A DNA stretch of 13,076 nt, from positions 1 through 13,076 of the forward strand of contig CALRGL010000023.1 of NCBI GenBank assembly GCA_943357275.1, written 5' to 3'. Positions 1 to 6,949 of this stretch are shown here, piece by piece. The position numbers and the translations under genes were made by a program. This stretch comes from Candidatus Uhrbacteria bacterium RIFOXYB12_FULL_58_10. GTDB lineage: Bacteria > Patescibacteriota > Patescibacteriia > UBA9934 > GWF2-40-263. Under the pieces are notes generated by a model. That model searched no databases, was not told the origin of the DNA, and saw only the letters and a list, made by a program, of their open reading frames with translations. Within the stretch, counting starts at the first letter, position 1. Each line of letters begins with the position of its first letter.

Positions 1-1
1 G

Positions 2-133
2 GCAAATGCGGATTTATCCTTAAATGCTCGTATGCGAAGGAGGAGAAATTGTTCTGTTTTGCCTTCTGACATAGATGGCGAAGCAAATAAGTTAATCTTA
101 CATTTGCAACGAATTGCAACGATTATACGCTAA
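2..133 (+). CDS. 3' end of an unidentified protein (partial, cut by window start)
   Basis: The frame beginning at base 2 is open for 43 codons and ends at TAA (131-133), while the other two forward frames close early. The peptide has a basic stretch (RMRRRRN, about residues 11-17) followed by a likely amphipathic helix (GEANKLILHLQRIATIIR) at its very end, which looks more like a real C-terminus than random translation. I do not recognise the family. No start is visible because the gene would begin to the left of the window. The call rests only on the open frame and the plausible composition, so it could be chance. Confidence 0.3.
   Translation, partial: ANADLSLNARMRRRRNCSVLPSDIDGEANKLILHLQRIATIIR
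104..122. repeat. Short tandem direct repeat TTGCAACGA, 10-base period
   Basis: TTGCAACGA occurs at 104-112 and again at 114-122, so the repeat unit is one helical turn. It lies within the end of the partial upstream frame and about 60 bases before the promoter at 179-207. It could be coding coincidence or a binding site for a regulator of that promoter. Confidence 0.3.
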
Positions 134-178
134 AATGACAGAAAAATCAATGGAATAACCCGATTTTGCCCAATTTTC

Positions 179-207
179 TTGACAAAATCCTCTTTTTTGG
201 CTAGACT
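179..207 (+). promoter_or_regulatory. Sigma70-type promoter for the HTH/hydrolase pair
   Basis: A consensus -35 TTGACA (179-184), a 17-base spacer and a -10 TAGACT (202-207) precede the ATG at 237. The transcript would start near 214 and leave a leader of about 23 bases with no Shine-Dalgarno sequence. A second TTGACA at 212-217 has no matching -10. Confidence 0.65.
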
Positions 208-236
208 AGCGTTGACAAATCACTTGAAATTCCCCT

Positions 237-527
237 ATGAACGCACTCATTCGTGTCTCTGTTTCCGAGGCAGCCAAAATGTTTGGTGTGAGCCAACGAA
301 CCATCCGACGAGCCATTCAAGACCAGGAAGTAACCTACGTTGTGGTCCAGGGACGCTACAAAATCAACTTTGAATCGCTCATCCATTGGTCCCAACGCAC
401 CACGACCGTACGCAATAAACGCGATACCAACGGGATCGGGCAGTTTGTGACCAACTGGAAAATCAACAACAAACTCTTTTCGCCTAATCCAAAGGCGGTA
501 AAAGAGGAAGAACAACCAACGATCTAA
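237..527 (+). CDS. Small helix-turn-helix DNA-binding protein (excisionase/HTH_17-like)
   Basis: A 96-residue protein. Residues 7-27 (VSVSEAAKMFGVSQRTIRRA) have the pattern of a winged helix-turn-helix of the excisionase/MerR-like class: helix one SEAAKMFG, turn GVS, recognition helix QRTIRRAI. A beta-wing-like segment follows (YVVVQGRYKIN, about residues 34-44). The C-terminal third is basic, polar and without a recognisable domain. The ATG is the first start downstream of a good promoter and has no Shine-Dalgarno site. The stop is only 4 bases before the next gene's ATG, so the two are very probably co-transcribed and may be translationally coupled. Because it leads the operon it may act as autoregulator and local regulator, but that role is inferred from position. 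It could instead be a remnant of a mobile element, since excisionases share this fold; no integrase is visible nearby. Confidence 0.8.
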   Translation: MNALIRVSVSEAAKMFGVSQRTIRRAIQDQEVTYVVVQGRYKINFESLIHWSQRTTTVRNKRDTNGIGQFVTNWKINNKLFSPNPKAVKEEEQPTI

Positions 528-531
528 TCCT

Positions 532-2484
532 ATGCGGAAATTCCTAATAGGAATCGTGGTAGCCTCCCAGTTGTTATCCGCTCCCCTTTCCTACGCACAA
601 ACCAAAACCCCAACAAACGAATTCGTTCGAACAGCGAATTATTTTTTGATGTCTGGGCCAGTTCTCGACAAAGGTCTTTCTGTGTTATCCACATTTGATC
701 TGATTGTCATCCCCGTTGAGGCTCAATTATACAACAAATCTTTTTTTGATCAGATACGCACACAAAATCCAGACATCGTGATCCTCGCTTACATGCCAAC
801 CGTCAGTTGGAATGATTTGTATTGGAATGACTCGCTTCACAAGTCTTTGTACGCTGGCATTCAATCCGATTGGTGGCTCAAAGACGCTGGCGGTCAACAA
901 GTCAGTATTTGGCCAGGAACACGTGCACTCAATGTGACTTCTAGTTGGGCAGATTATCTTTCTCAATTTGTAAAAGATAACGTGCTTTCAACTGGACTTT
1001 GGGATGGAGTGTTTTACGATGAGGTTTCTTATCGACCAGATTGGAATCCTGGTTTTGTTCACATTGCAAAAACAACACGAGAACTTGTTGGCGACAAACC
1101 AGTCATCATCACAAACGGAAGTAGCGATGATGCGCTTGCACCGCATGTGAACGGTCGTATGTTCGAGTCCTTCCCTTCCACAACAGCATCTCTGCGTGAC
1201 TGGAAGAACAACACGCTAGACTACTTACAAGAGCAAAAAGAAGTTGCTTACGATCCGATCAATATTATCAACGTCAACACAGATAACACAGGATTACAAA
1301 ACGATTTTCAAAAAATGCGATTTGGAATCACCACAACCTTGCTTGGCAATGGATACTTTGGTTTTGACTACGGAACAGAAGATCATGCACAACTTTGGAC
1401 CTATGACGAATACAACGCATATCTTGGCGCACCAAAAACATCGTTACAGTCAACGTTGAATCCGCAACAAACTGCTTTGACAACCGGTGTTTGGGAACGC
1501 GAGTTTGAACAAGGAAAAGTCATCGTGAACGCAACGGAAGAAGAACAAACCATTCAACTTGATGGAGATTTTGAAAAGCTCCATGGTTCACAAGATCCAC
1601 TTGTAAATAACGGATCAATTGTTTCAGAGATCACTCTCAAATCAAAAGACGGAATCATTTTGCTTCGACCAATCGATGCAATCAACAACGCAACATTTGT
1701 AAACGGTTCGTTTGCACGCGTGTTTGATGCAAATGGGAAAACAAAACGTACAGGATTTTTTGCTTATGAAAAATCTGTTCGCGGTGGATCACAAGTCGTT
1801 CATTTCGATTTGAATCACGACGGAACATTGGAAACAATTTCTGCTGACGCAACGTATGTTTCGATCTCTCATAACAATGGAACACTTCTTGCAAAATTTG
1901 CACCGTATACAGATTCGTTTAAGAGCGGTGTCAACATTTCCGTTGGTGATTTAGAAAACGATGGATCCGTTGAAATCGTCACGGGAACAGAAAATGGTGG
2001 TGGTCCGCAAGTTCGTGTGTTTAATAGTGATGGAGTTCTCATTAACCCTGGATTCTTCGCTTATTCAAAGGATTTTCGAGGGGGTGTGAACGTAACCATT
2101 GGCGACTTAAATGGCGATAACATCAAAGAGATCATTACCGGAGCCGGCTTTCAAGGTGGTCCGCATGTTCGTATGTTTAAGAAAAATGGAACCTTGATCA
2201 ACCCTGGATTCTTCGCGTTTGATCCTGCATTTCGAGGTGGAGTCAATGTAGCTTCTGCGGACGTTGACGGAGATGGAATCGATGAGGTCATCACAGCCCC
2301 AGGACTCGGTGGAAAATCCATTACAAAAATATTTAACCGTGACGGACATCTCAAATCAGAATTCACAATTTTTGAAACAAACAGTCGACAAGGTATGGAA
2401 ATCACTGCAAGCGATTTAGACAACGATGGCAAAGCAGAAATCATCGGACTAAGTACGGACGTGTTTACGTTAAGTGGGTTTTAA
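532..2484 (+). CDS. Secreted glycoside-hydrolase-like protein with C-terminal FG-GAP/VCBS-type repeats
   Basis: A 650-residue protein. Residues 1-22 form a signal peptide (basic MRK, hydrophobic core, SYA before the cut), so it is exported. Residues about 32-380 resemble a TIM-barrel family of putative glycosyl hydrolases (GHL15-like): strand-like FDLIVIP and IVILAYMP, SDWWLKDAGG, DGVFYDEVSYRPDW (D163 and E164 are candidate acidic active-site residues), MFESFPS (E212) and YFGFDYGTEDH (D279). The C-terminal part holds five repeats of about 50 residues, centred near 408, 456, 507, 559 and 611. Three carry GFFAY/GFFAF, most carry RGG(V/S), and all have an acidic loop such as DVDGDGIDE or DLDNDGKAE, as in calcium-binding FG-GAP/VCBS propeller blades. 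It probably acts on an extracellular or cell-surface glycan with the repeats mediating binding. The substrate is unknown and catalysis is not proven. The gene follows the HTH gene by 4 bases and has no Shine-Dalgarno sequence. Confidence 0.8.
   Translation: MRKFLIGIVVASQLLSAPLSYAQTKTPTNEFVRTANYFLMSGPVLDKGLSVLSTFDLIVIPVEAQLYNKSFFDQIRTQNPDIVILAYMPTVSWNDLYWNDSLHKSLYAGIQSDWWLKDAGGQQVSIWPGTRALNVTSSWADYLSQFVKDNVLSTGLWDGVFYDEVSYRPDWNPGFVHIAKTTRELVGDKPVIITNGSSDDALAPHVNGRMFESFPSTTASLRDWKNNTLDYLQEQKEVAYDPINIINVNTDNTGLQNDFQKMRFGITTTLLGNGYFGFDYGTEDHAQLWTYDEYNAYLGAPKTSLQSTLNPQQTALTTGVWEREFEQGKVIVNATEEEQTIQLDGDFEKLHGSQDPLVNNGSIVSEITLKSKDGIILLRPIDAINNATFVNGSFARVFDANGKTKRTGFFAYEKSVRGGSQVVHFDLNHDGTLETISADATYVSISHNNGTLLAKFAPYTDSFKSGVNISVGDLENDGSVEIVTGTENGGGPQVRVFNSDGVLINPGFFAYSKDFRGGVNVTIGDLNGDNIKEIITGAGFQGGPHVRMFKKNGTLINPGFFAFDPAFRGGVNVASADVDGDGIDEVITAPGLGGKSITKIFNRDGHLKSEFTIFETNSRQGMEITASDLDNDGKAEIIGLSTDVFTLSGF
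1999..2216 (+). repeat. 156-base tandem repeat inside the FG-GAP-type region
   Basis: GGTGGTCCGCA occurs at 1999-2009 and 2155-2165, and AACCCTGGATTCTTCGC at 2044-2060 and 2200-2216. Both pairs are spaced exactly 156 bases (52 codons) apart. Identity at the DNA level, not only in protein, points to a fairly recent duplication of one blade or to gene conversion. Confidence 0.75.
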
Positions 2485-2503
2485 AAGTTTATTTCAATCA
2501 GTC

Positions 2504-2574
2504 TGGTAGGCGCAGGCTTTAGCCTGCGTGCGTTTCAAAAATAAAGACACGCAGGCTAAAGCCTGCGGCTACCA
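2504..2574. repeat. Paired inverted REP-like element (BIME-like)
   Basis: Two 27-base arms, 2504-2530 and 2548-2574, are inverted copies with one mismatch, separated by a 17-base AT-rich loop. Each arm contains its own 16-base palindrome (GCAGGCTTTAGCCTGC and its mirror GCAGGCTAAAGCCTGC). The element starts with TGGTAG and ends with CTACCA. This architecture matches REP sequences mobilised by RAYT (TnpA_REP) transposases. It fills most of the 130-base gap between two co-directional genes. It lacks a run of T after the stem, so it is not a classical intrinsic terminator, though the RNA could fold strongly and protect or attenuate the upstream message. Confidence 0.75.
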
Positions 2575-2614
2575 ACGAAATTACCAATGAAAGAAATTTC
2601 CATCAAACATTACT

Positions 2615-4426
2615 ATGTCTCTCAACAAAGAAATCAGAAAAGGTATTGCTTGCGACAGCGTTGGTCATCCTCACTCAATTGTGGGACGAGCGATTTGTTT
2701 AAGCGTGCATCCTGGAAAAATGATGTTGTTTCCTTTCTTACGATGGTTTGAAAATCGCTACGACGGAAAATATAAACACGCAAAAATGATCTTTGCTGTG
2801 GATTTATTTTTAGTCGGTATCGCTCTCACACTTGCTGGTGTTGCTTTGTTTGCTTGGTTGAATCCATTCAAAACGTTTGCAGACAATATTTCTTTTGAAG
2901 CAAATGTTGCTCCAAGAGCAACTGTGATAGGTGCCCCATCGTCACTCACGATTCGATTTCGAAATGGCACAACAGAAGAACTACGTCACGCGCGGTTACA
3001 TCTCAAATTTCCAAGTCACTTTATTTTGCAAGAATTCTCCCCAGACAATCACCCCGTTGTAGACAACGTCATTGATATTGGAACCATTCCTGTTGGAGGA
3101 GATGGGTCGATTCGTTTCAAAGGAATTATGCTTGGCAGTGTTCACGAACAACAAAACTTCGAAGCAGAACTTACATTTATTCATGGAACAGAAACAGAAA
3201 TTCCTGGGACGAAAACCTATCAATACAGTTTCACCCCAACTTCATCCAAACTCGTACTCGCACTTCAACTTCCAAAACAGTTAATGGCGTTTCAAGACGT
3301 TGCTGGAACCATTTCGTACGAGAACACGAGCGATATTGACTTCCCTGAAATCACTATCTCTGCAACTTGGCCAGAAGGGTTTACCTCAAGCACAAATCAA
3401 TTCCGTGTCCCATCTGTCAAAGCACATGCAAAAGGAATCATCCCATTTACCGGTCATCTTGGTGACGTCAAACAAGAAACGATTTGGACGTTTGATCCAT
3501 CGTTTGTGTTTGACAAAGAACAGTACAAACAAGATGAACTCAAACACACAGCAACGGTTGTTCCCGCTCCACTCAGACTTTCACATAGCATCGACAAGTC
3601 ATCACTTCAACCAGGATCAACTGCCACGATTCGTATCGACTATGAAGAAATCGGAACAACACCTGTTTCAAACGTCACGTTTGGTGTTGAATCCTTGAGT
3701 CCATTTTTTCCAAGCCTGGAAGTCATTTCACCAACGGTTTTCAAAACCATTAAACCCGGCGAACGAGGCTCTGTTGATCTTCACGTTCAACTTCGATCAT
3801 CGATCAAACAAAGTGAAACAACGGTTTTCGAAAACATTTCGGTTGATACAAAAGCGGTTGCCCACTATTCCTTTGGAGAAGGATCTGAGCAACAAGTCAC
3901 TTCAAAAGGCTCGATTGTAACCACTGCGTTAACCACTCCCCTTGTTTTTGAGTCATTTGCGCGCTATTCCACAGCTTCTGGCGATCAAATCGGTCGAGGA
4001 CCACTTCCACCAAAAGTAGGAAAACCAACCTCCTATTGGATCTTTTGGAACGTGAATGGCACAACAAACTCGATTGAAAACGTCTCGATTTCTGGAGTTT
4101 TGCCTGAAAACGTTGAATTTACTGGAAAACAGAGTGCTTCTCAAAATGGCGGAGTTTCTTATGACCCGGGCACCAGAACAATCTCCTGGAAAGCCGACAA
4201 ACTATCTCCAACCTTCTCCCCTACCAGCAAAATCGTTGGAATTGCCTTTGAACTCGAAATTATTCCAACCGCTGAGCAAATCGGCATTTCTCCAGTTTTA
4301 CTTAAAAACACCACATTTACGGCCTCAGACTCGGTAACTGGAGCCATTTTGACCAGAACCCGACCGGACACAACCACCTTTCTTCCTAACGATGTTTTAG
4401 CCAAAAATAAAGGCCAAGCTCAGTAG
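2615..4426 (+). CDS. Membrane-anchored protein with large extracytoplasmic beta-rich region
   Basis: A 603-residue protein that I cannot name. A cytoplasmic N-terminus of about 57 residues ends in a basic stretch (NRYDGKYKHAK) followed by one strong membrane segment at about 60-81 (FAVDLFLVGIALTLAGVALF), giving N-in/C-out topology. The remaining 520 residues alternate short hydrophobic strands with Gly/Thr/Ser/Asn turns and contain phrases typical of Ig-like DUF11/CARDB-type modules, such as LTIRFRNGTTEELRHARLHL (about 108-127). I estimate four such modules, roughly 90-205, 210-325, 330-440 and 450-590. A structural, adhesin or scaffold role at the cell surface is likely; no catalytic motif is visible. 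The ATG at 2615 has no Shine-Dalgarno site. An ATG at 2587 is out of frame, and later in-frame ATGs (2720, 2723) would still keep the membrane segment. It may be transcribed with the upstream gene through the REP-like element, as I see no clear promoter. Confidence 0.7.
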   Translation: MSLNKEIRKGIACDSVGHPHSIVGRAICLSVHPGKMMLFPFLRWFENRYDGKYKHAKMIFAVDLFLVGIALTLAGVALFAWLNPFKTFADNISFEANVAPRATVIGAPSSLTIRFRNGTTEELRHARLHLKFPSHFILQEFSPDNHPVVDNVIDIGTIPVGGDGSIRFKGIMLGSVHEQQNFEAELTFIHGTETEIPGTKTYQYSFTPTSSKLVLALQLPKQLMAFQDVAGTISYENTSDIDFPEITISATWPEGFTSSTNQFRVPSVKAHAKGIIPFTGHLGDVKQETIWTFDPSFVFDKEQYKQDELKHTATVVPAPLRLSHSIDKSSLQPGSTATIRIDYEEIGTTPVSNVTFGVESLSPFFPSLEVISPTVFKTIKPGERGSVDLHVQLRSSIKQSETTVFENISVDTKAVAHYSFGEGSEQQVTSKGSIVTTALTTPLVFESFARYSTASGDQIGRGPLPPKVGKPTSYWIFWNVNGTTNSIENVSISGVLPENVEFTGKQSASQNGGVSYDPGTRTISWKADKLSPTFSPTSKIVGIAFELEIIPTAEQIGISPVLLKNTTFTASDSVTGAILTRTRPDTTTFLPNDVLAKNKGQAQ

Positions 4427-4512
4427 GCTCCAAAACACCAATAAAGCCCATGTAATCGCAAAAAAAGGCTGAAAATTCAAGGTTTTTTCTTGTTGTTATC
4501 CCCATTGATCGG

Positions 4513-4541
4513 TTGACAAAATGCCGATTTTATGGTATCTT
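4513..4541 (+). promoter_or_regulatory. Sigma70-type promoter giving a leaderless or near-leaderless mRNA
   Basis: The -35 is TTGACA (4513-4518), the spacer is 17 bases and the -10 is TATCTT (4536-4541). The expected start of transcription is about 4547-4550, which coincides with the ATG at 4550. A weak AGGA at 4542-4545 would mostly lie outside the transcript. Confidence 0.6.
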
Positions 4542-4549
4542 AGGACGTT

Positions 4550-5704
4550 ATGAAAATCGCAATGATTGGGCAAAAAGGTATTCCAGCCCGGTCTGGGGGC
4601 ATTGAACGGCATGTGGAAGAGCTCTCAGCCGAACTGGTTTCACGCGGACATGAAGTCCTCGTGTTTTGTCGCGCCTGGTACATCTGGCCAATTCGCAACC
4701 ACCGTGGGGTTCGCTGTCTCAAAGCCCCTACGATTCAAACAAAACATCTTGATGCCATCGTTCACACGTTGACATCGATTGTTTTGGCTGCCCGTGAAAA
4801 AGTGGATATTTTCCATATTCACGGCGTTGGACCAGCCCTTCTTGCTTGGTTACCAAAACTCCTTCGACCATCAGCCAAGGTCATTGTGACCTTCCACTGT
4901 ATCGATCGACATCACCAAAAATGGAACTGGTTTGCTCGTTTGATGCTTGGACTTGGTGAACGAGCCGCTGTGTATCTCCCAGACGCCACTATCACGGTTT
5001 CAAAAACCTTGGAGGCATACTGTCGAATGAACTACAGTGCAAACACAAAATACATTCCAAACGGTGCGCAAGTTCCGCTAGAAAGTGCGGATGCAAAACT
5101 TCTTGAACCACTTGGACTTACTCCTGGAAATTATCTTTTGTTCTGTGCACGTTTGGTCAAACACAAAGGTCCACACTTGCTTATCAAGGCGTGGAAGCAA
5201 ATCCAAATGAAACGTCCAGAACTTATCAAAGGAAAGAAACTCGCGATTGTCGGAGGTTCAGCCTTTACCGACACGTACGTTGAACAATTAAAAAAACAAG
5301 CACAGGATGACGATTCAATCGTGCTCACCGGTACACAAACAGGTGACACCCTTCACAGCCTCTTCCTTTACAGCTACGCCATGGTTCACCCTTCAGAATC
5401 TGAAGGACTCCCTATTGCTGTGCTAGAAGGAATGAGTTATGGAAAATGTGTCCTCTCGTCAGATATTCCAGAAAACCTGGAACTGACACAGGAACATGGA
5501 CTTTCCTTCCGACGTGGAAACGTTACGGAACTTGTTGAAGAAATGATCATGATGCTGGAACAACCAGATCTTGTTCATGCGGTTGGACAAGAAGCACGCA
5601 AATTCATTGCAACCCATTACGACTGGAAAGATATTGCGGAAACAACCGACTATCTTTACCAACTCGTCCAACTCGAACCTGGGTTCGAGGATATAAAAGT
5701 CTAA
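4550..5704 (+). CDS. GT4-family glycosyltransferase
   Basis: A 384-residue GT-B fold glycosyltransferase that would transfer a sugar from a nucleotide-sugar donor to a lipid- or glycan-linked acceptor at the inner face of the membrane. The N-terminal Rossmann half begins MKIAMIGQKGIPARSGGIER, with the glycine-rich donor/acceptor loop at residues 15-19, and runs to about 185. The C-terminal half starts near LLFCARLVKHKGP (R201, K206 are the usual phosphate contacts) and contains the E-x7-E motif of GT4 enzymes at E285 and E293 (EGLPIAVLE). Length is normal for the family. The sugar cannot be read from sequence; enzymes that begin this way often act as rhamnosyl- or related transferases in surface polysaccharide synthesis. 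It has its own promoter, faces the second GT4 gene across a shared terminator, and probably serves the same glycan pathway as that operon. Confidence 0.88.
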   Translation: MKIAMIGQKGIPARSGGIERHVEELSAELVSRGHEVLVFCRAWYIWPIRNHRGVRCLKAPTIQTKHLDAIVHTLTSIVLAAREKVDIFHIHGVGPALLAWLPKLLRPSAKVIVTFHCIDRHHQKWNWFARLMLGLGERAAVYLPDATITVSKTLEAYCRMNYSANTKYIPNGAQVPLESADAKLLEPLGLTPGNYLLFCARLVKHKGPHLLIKAWKQIQMKRPELIKGKKLAIVGGSAFTDTYVEQLKKQAQDDDSIVLTGTQTGDTLHSLFLYSYAMVHPSESEGLPIAVLEGMSYGKCVLSSDIPENLELTQEHGLSFRRGNVTELVEEMIMMLEQPDLVHAVGQEARKFIATHYDWKDIAETTDYLYQLVQLEPGFEDIKV

Positions 5705-5707
5705 AAT

Positions 5708-5740
5708 AAAAAACAACCGGTGAAAGCCGGTTGTTTTTTT
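5708..5740. terminator. Bidirectional intrinsic terminator between convergent genes
   Basis: A 13-base stem (5708-5720 with 5727-5739, core AACCGG/CCGGTT) encloses a 6-base loop and is flanked by A6 on one side and T7 on the other, so it works in both directions. It lies 3 bases after the stop of the + strand glycosyltransferase. The stop codon of the minus-strand glycosyltransferase (5739-5741) lies partly inside the stem. Confidence 0.9.
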
Positions 5741-6947
5741 ATCGTAAGACTTCTTCGTAGATCTGTATGAGACGTCGATAATGATCTTCCACACGGAACT
5801 TCGTATCAAGGGCATGTCGTGCTCCTCGCGAAAGACGTGTTTGCAACTCTGAATCATAGAACAAACGCAGAACAGCCTCGATCCATCCACTCACATCATC
5901 TGGTTGTACCAACATACCTGTCACACGATCTTCCACAACTTCTGGAACACCACCAACATGACTGGCGATCACTGGTTTACCAGCAGCCATCGCTTCCAAA
6001 ATCGTGAGTGGAAAAATCTCGTGTACGCGTGAAGGAACCAAAAGTGCAATCGCTCCTCGATAAAGCTCTTTCAACTCATCTCCATCGCGAAACCCAAGAA
6101 ATTCCACGTTCCGTGCCCCAATCGCTAAGCGATGCAAATAATCCATTTGCGGTCCGCGCCCAACGATTTTAAATCGCACTTCTGGAAGCATCTTAGCGAT
6201 CTTAATCACGGTCTGAACACCTTTTTCTTCACTCAGACGCCCTACAAATAAAACATATCCGTCATGATCATAGCGTGGCTCGATATCAGATCCATCGTAT
6301 CCATACGGATTCACACGCAGTTGTTCGCGAGGAAACCCCCCTTTGATCATCTGGCGTTTCATATACTCAGATGGGCAAATAAACAAATCAATGTTTCTCT
6401 GATAAATCTTAAGCCAACGATGAAGCTTGAAAGAAAGAAGCTGAGCAAAACTTGCTGCATGCGAGCCTTTGTGAAACTTCAAATACGTTCCGCGCACGAT
6501 TCCCAGATCGCGATAATCATTTCCACATCCATCTGCCCAAATATTGTATTGTGGTGAAATCAAATGATGATCATGAACGGTCATGACCGTTGGAACATGG
6601 TGATCTTTAAGCGTATCTAAAATGGAAGGAGAAATTTGCGTGTAGATGTTATGGATATGACATAAATTTGGTTTGGTGTGATGCACAAGCGAATCCATTT
6701 TGCGTCGTGCTTCAAACGAATACAACATGCGACTAAACGTTTTGAGCGCACCCATTCCAAAGAAAACAGTTTGCGTTTGAACGGGGCTTACAAAGTACTG
6801 ATCTGACGTTGCGAGATTACTTTCATGCTTCATGGCAAACGGAAGAACGGTATGACCTTGTTTGGTTAGCCAATCCGAAAGGCTAAGCATATAACGCTCT
6901 GCCCCGCCTTTCAAAAAATAATATTTGTTAGCTTGAATAATCTTCAT
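5739..6947 (-). CDS. GT4-family glycosyltransferase (second gene of minus-strand glycan operon)
   Basis: A 402-residue GT-B glycosyltransferase. The N-terminal domain starts MKIIQANKYYFLKGGAERYM, with the glycine-rich GGAER loop at residues 14-18, and contains the histidine-rich VMTVHDHHLISP typical of acceptor-side loops in this family. The C-terminal donor domain starts near YVLFVGRLSEEKG (R237, K242) and carries the E-x7-E motif at E310 and E318 (HEIFPLTILEAMAAGKPVI). All signature residues are present, so it should be active. Its ATG is 2 bases after the stop of the upstream ligase/polymerase-like gene, with no Shine-Dalgarno site in range, so translational coupling is likely. Donor and acceptor are unknown. 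Its partner suggests it adds a sugar to the repeat unit or oligosaccharide that the membrane protein then joins. Transcription ends at the shared bidirectional hairpin. Confidence 0.88.
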   Translation of the reverse strand: MKIIQANKYYFLKGGAERYMLSLSDWLTKQGHTVLPFAMKHESNLATSDQYFVSPVQTQTVFFGMGALKTFSRMLYSFEARRKMDSLVHHTKPNLCHIHNIYTQISPSILDTLKDHHVPTVMTVHDHHLISPQYNIWADGCGNDYRDLGIVRGTYLKFHKGSHAASFAQLLSFKLHRWLKIYQRNIDLFICPSEYMKRQMIKGGFPREQLRVNPYGYDGSDIEPRYDHDGYVLFVGRLSEEKGVQTVIKIAKMLPEVRFKIVGRGPQMDYLHRLAIGARNVEFLGFRDGDELKELYRGAIALLVPSRVHEIFPLTILEAMAAGKPVIASHVGGVPEVVEDRVTGMLVQPDDVSGWIEAVLRLFYDSELQTRLSRGARHALDTKFRVEDHYRRLIQIYEEVLR

Positions 6948-6949
6948 AA

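Noticed and set aside
201..515. Minus-strand 104-codon frame opposite the HTH gene
   Set aside because: It lacks a promoter or ribosome site and overlaps a gene with a clear helix-turn-helix and a good promoter.
2504..2574. Intrinsic terminator for the secreted hydrolase-like gene
   Set aside because: The stem is strong but no T run follows on either strand. The internal palindromes in each arm fit a REP pair better.
2587..2751. Alternative 54-codon frame starting at ATG 2587, suggesting a frameshift at the start of the anchored protein
   Set aside because: It stops at TGA soon after and shows no domain. The main frame is continuous through the basic head (PGKMMLFPFLRW) and the membrane segment, so no frameshift is needed.
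4460..4500. Possible terminator after the anchored protein (AAAAAAGG...GGTTTTTT)
   Set aside because: The arms are not complementary in the right orientation (GG opposite GG), so no stable stem forms.
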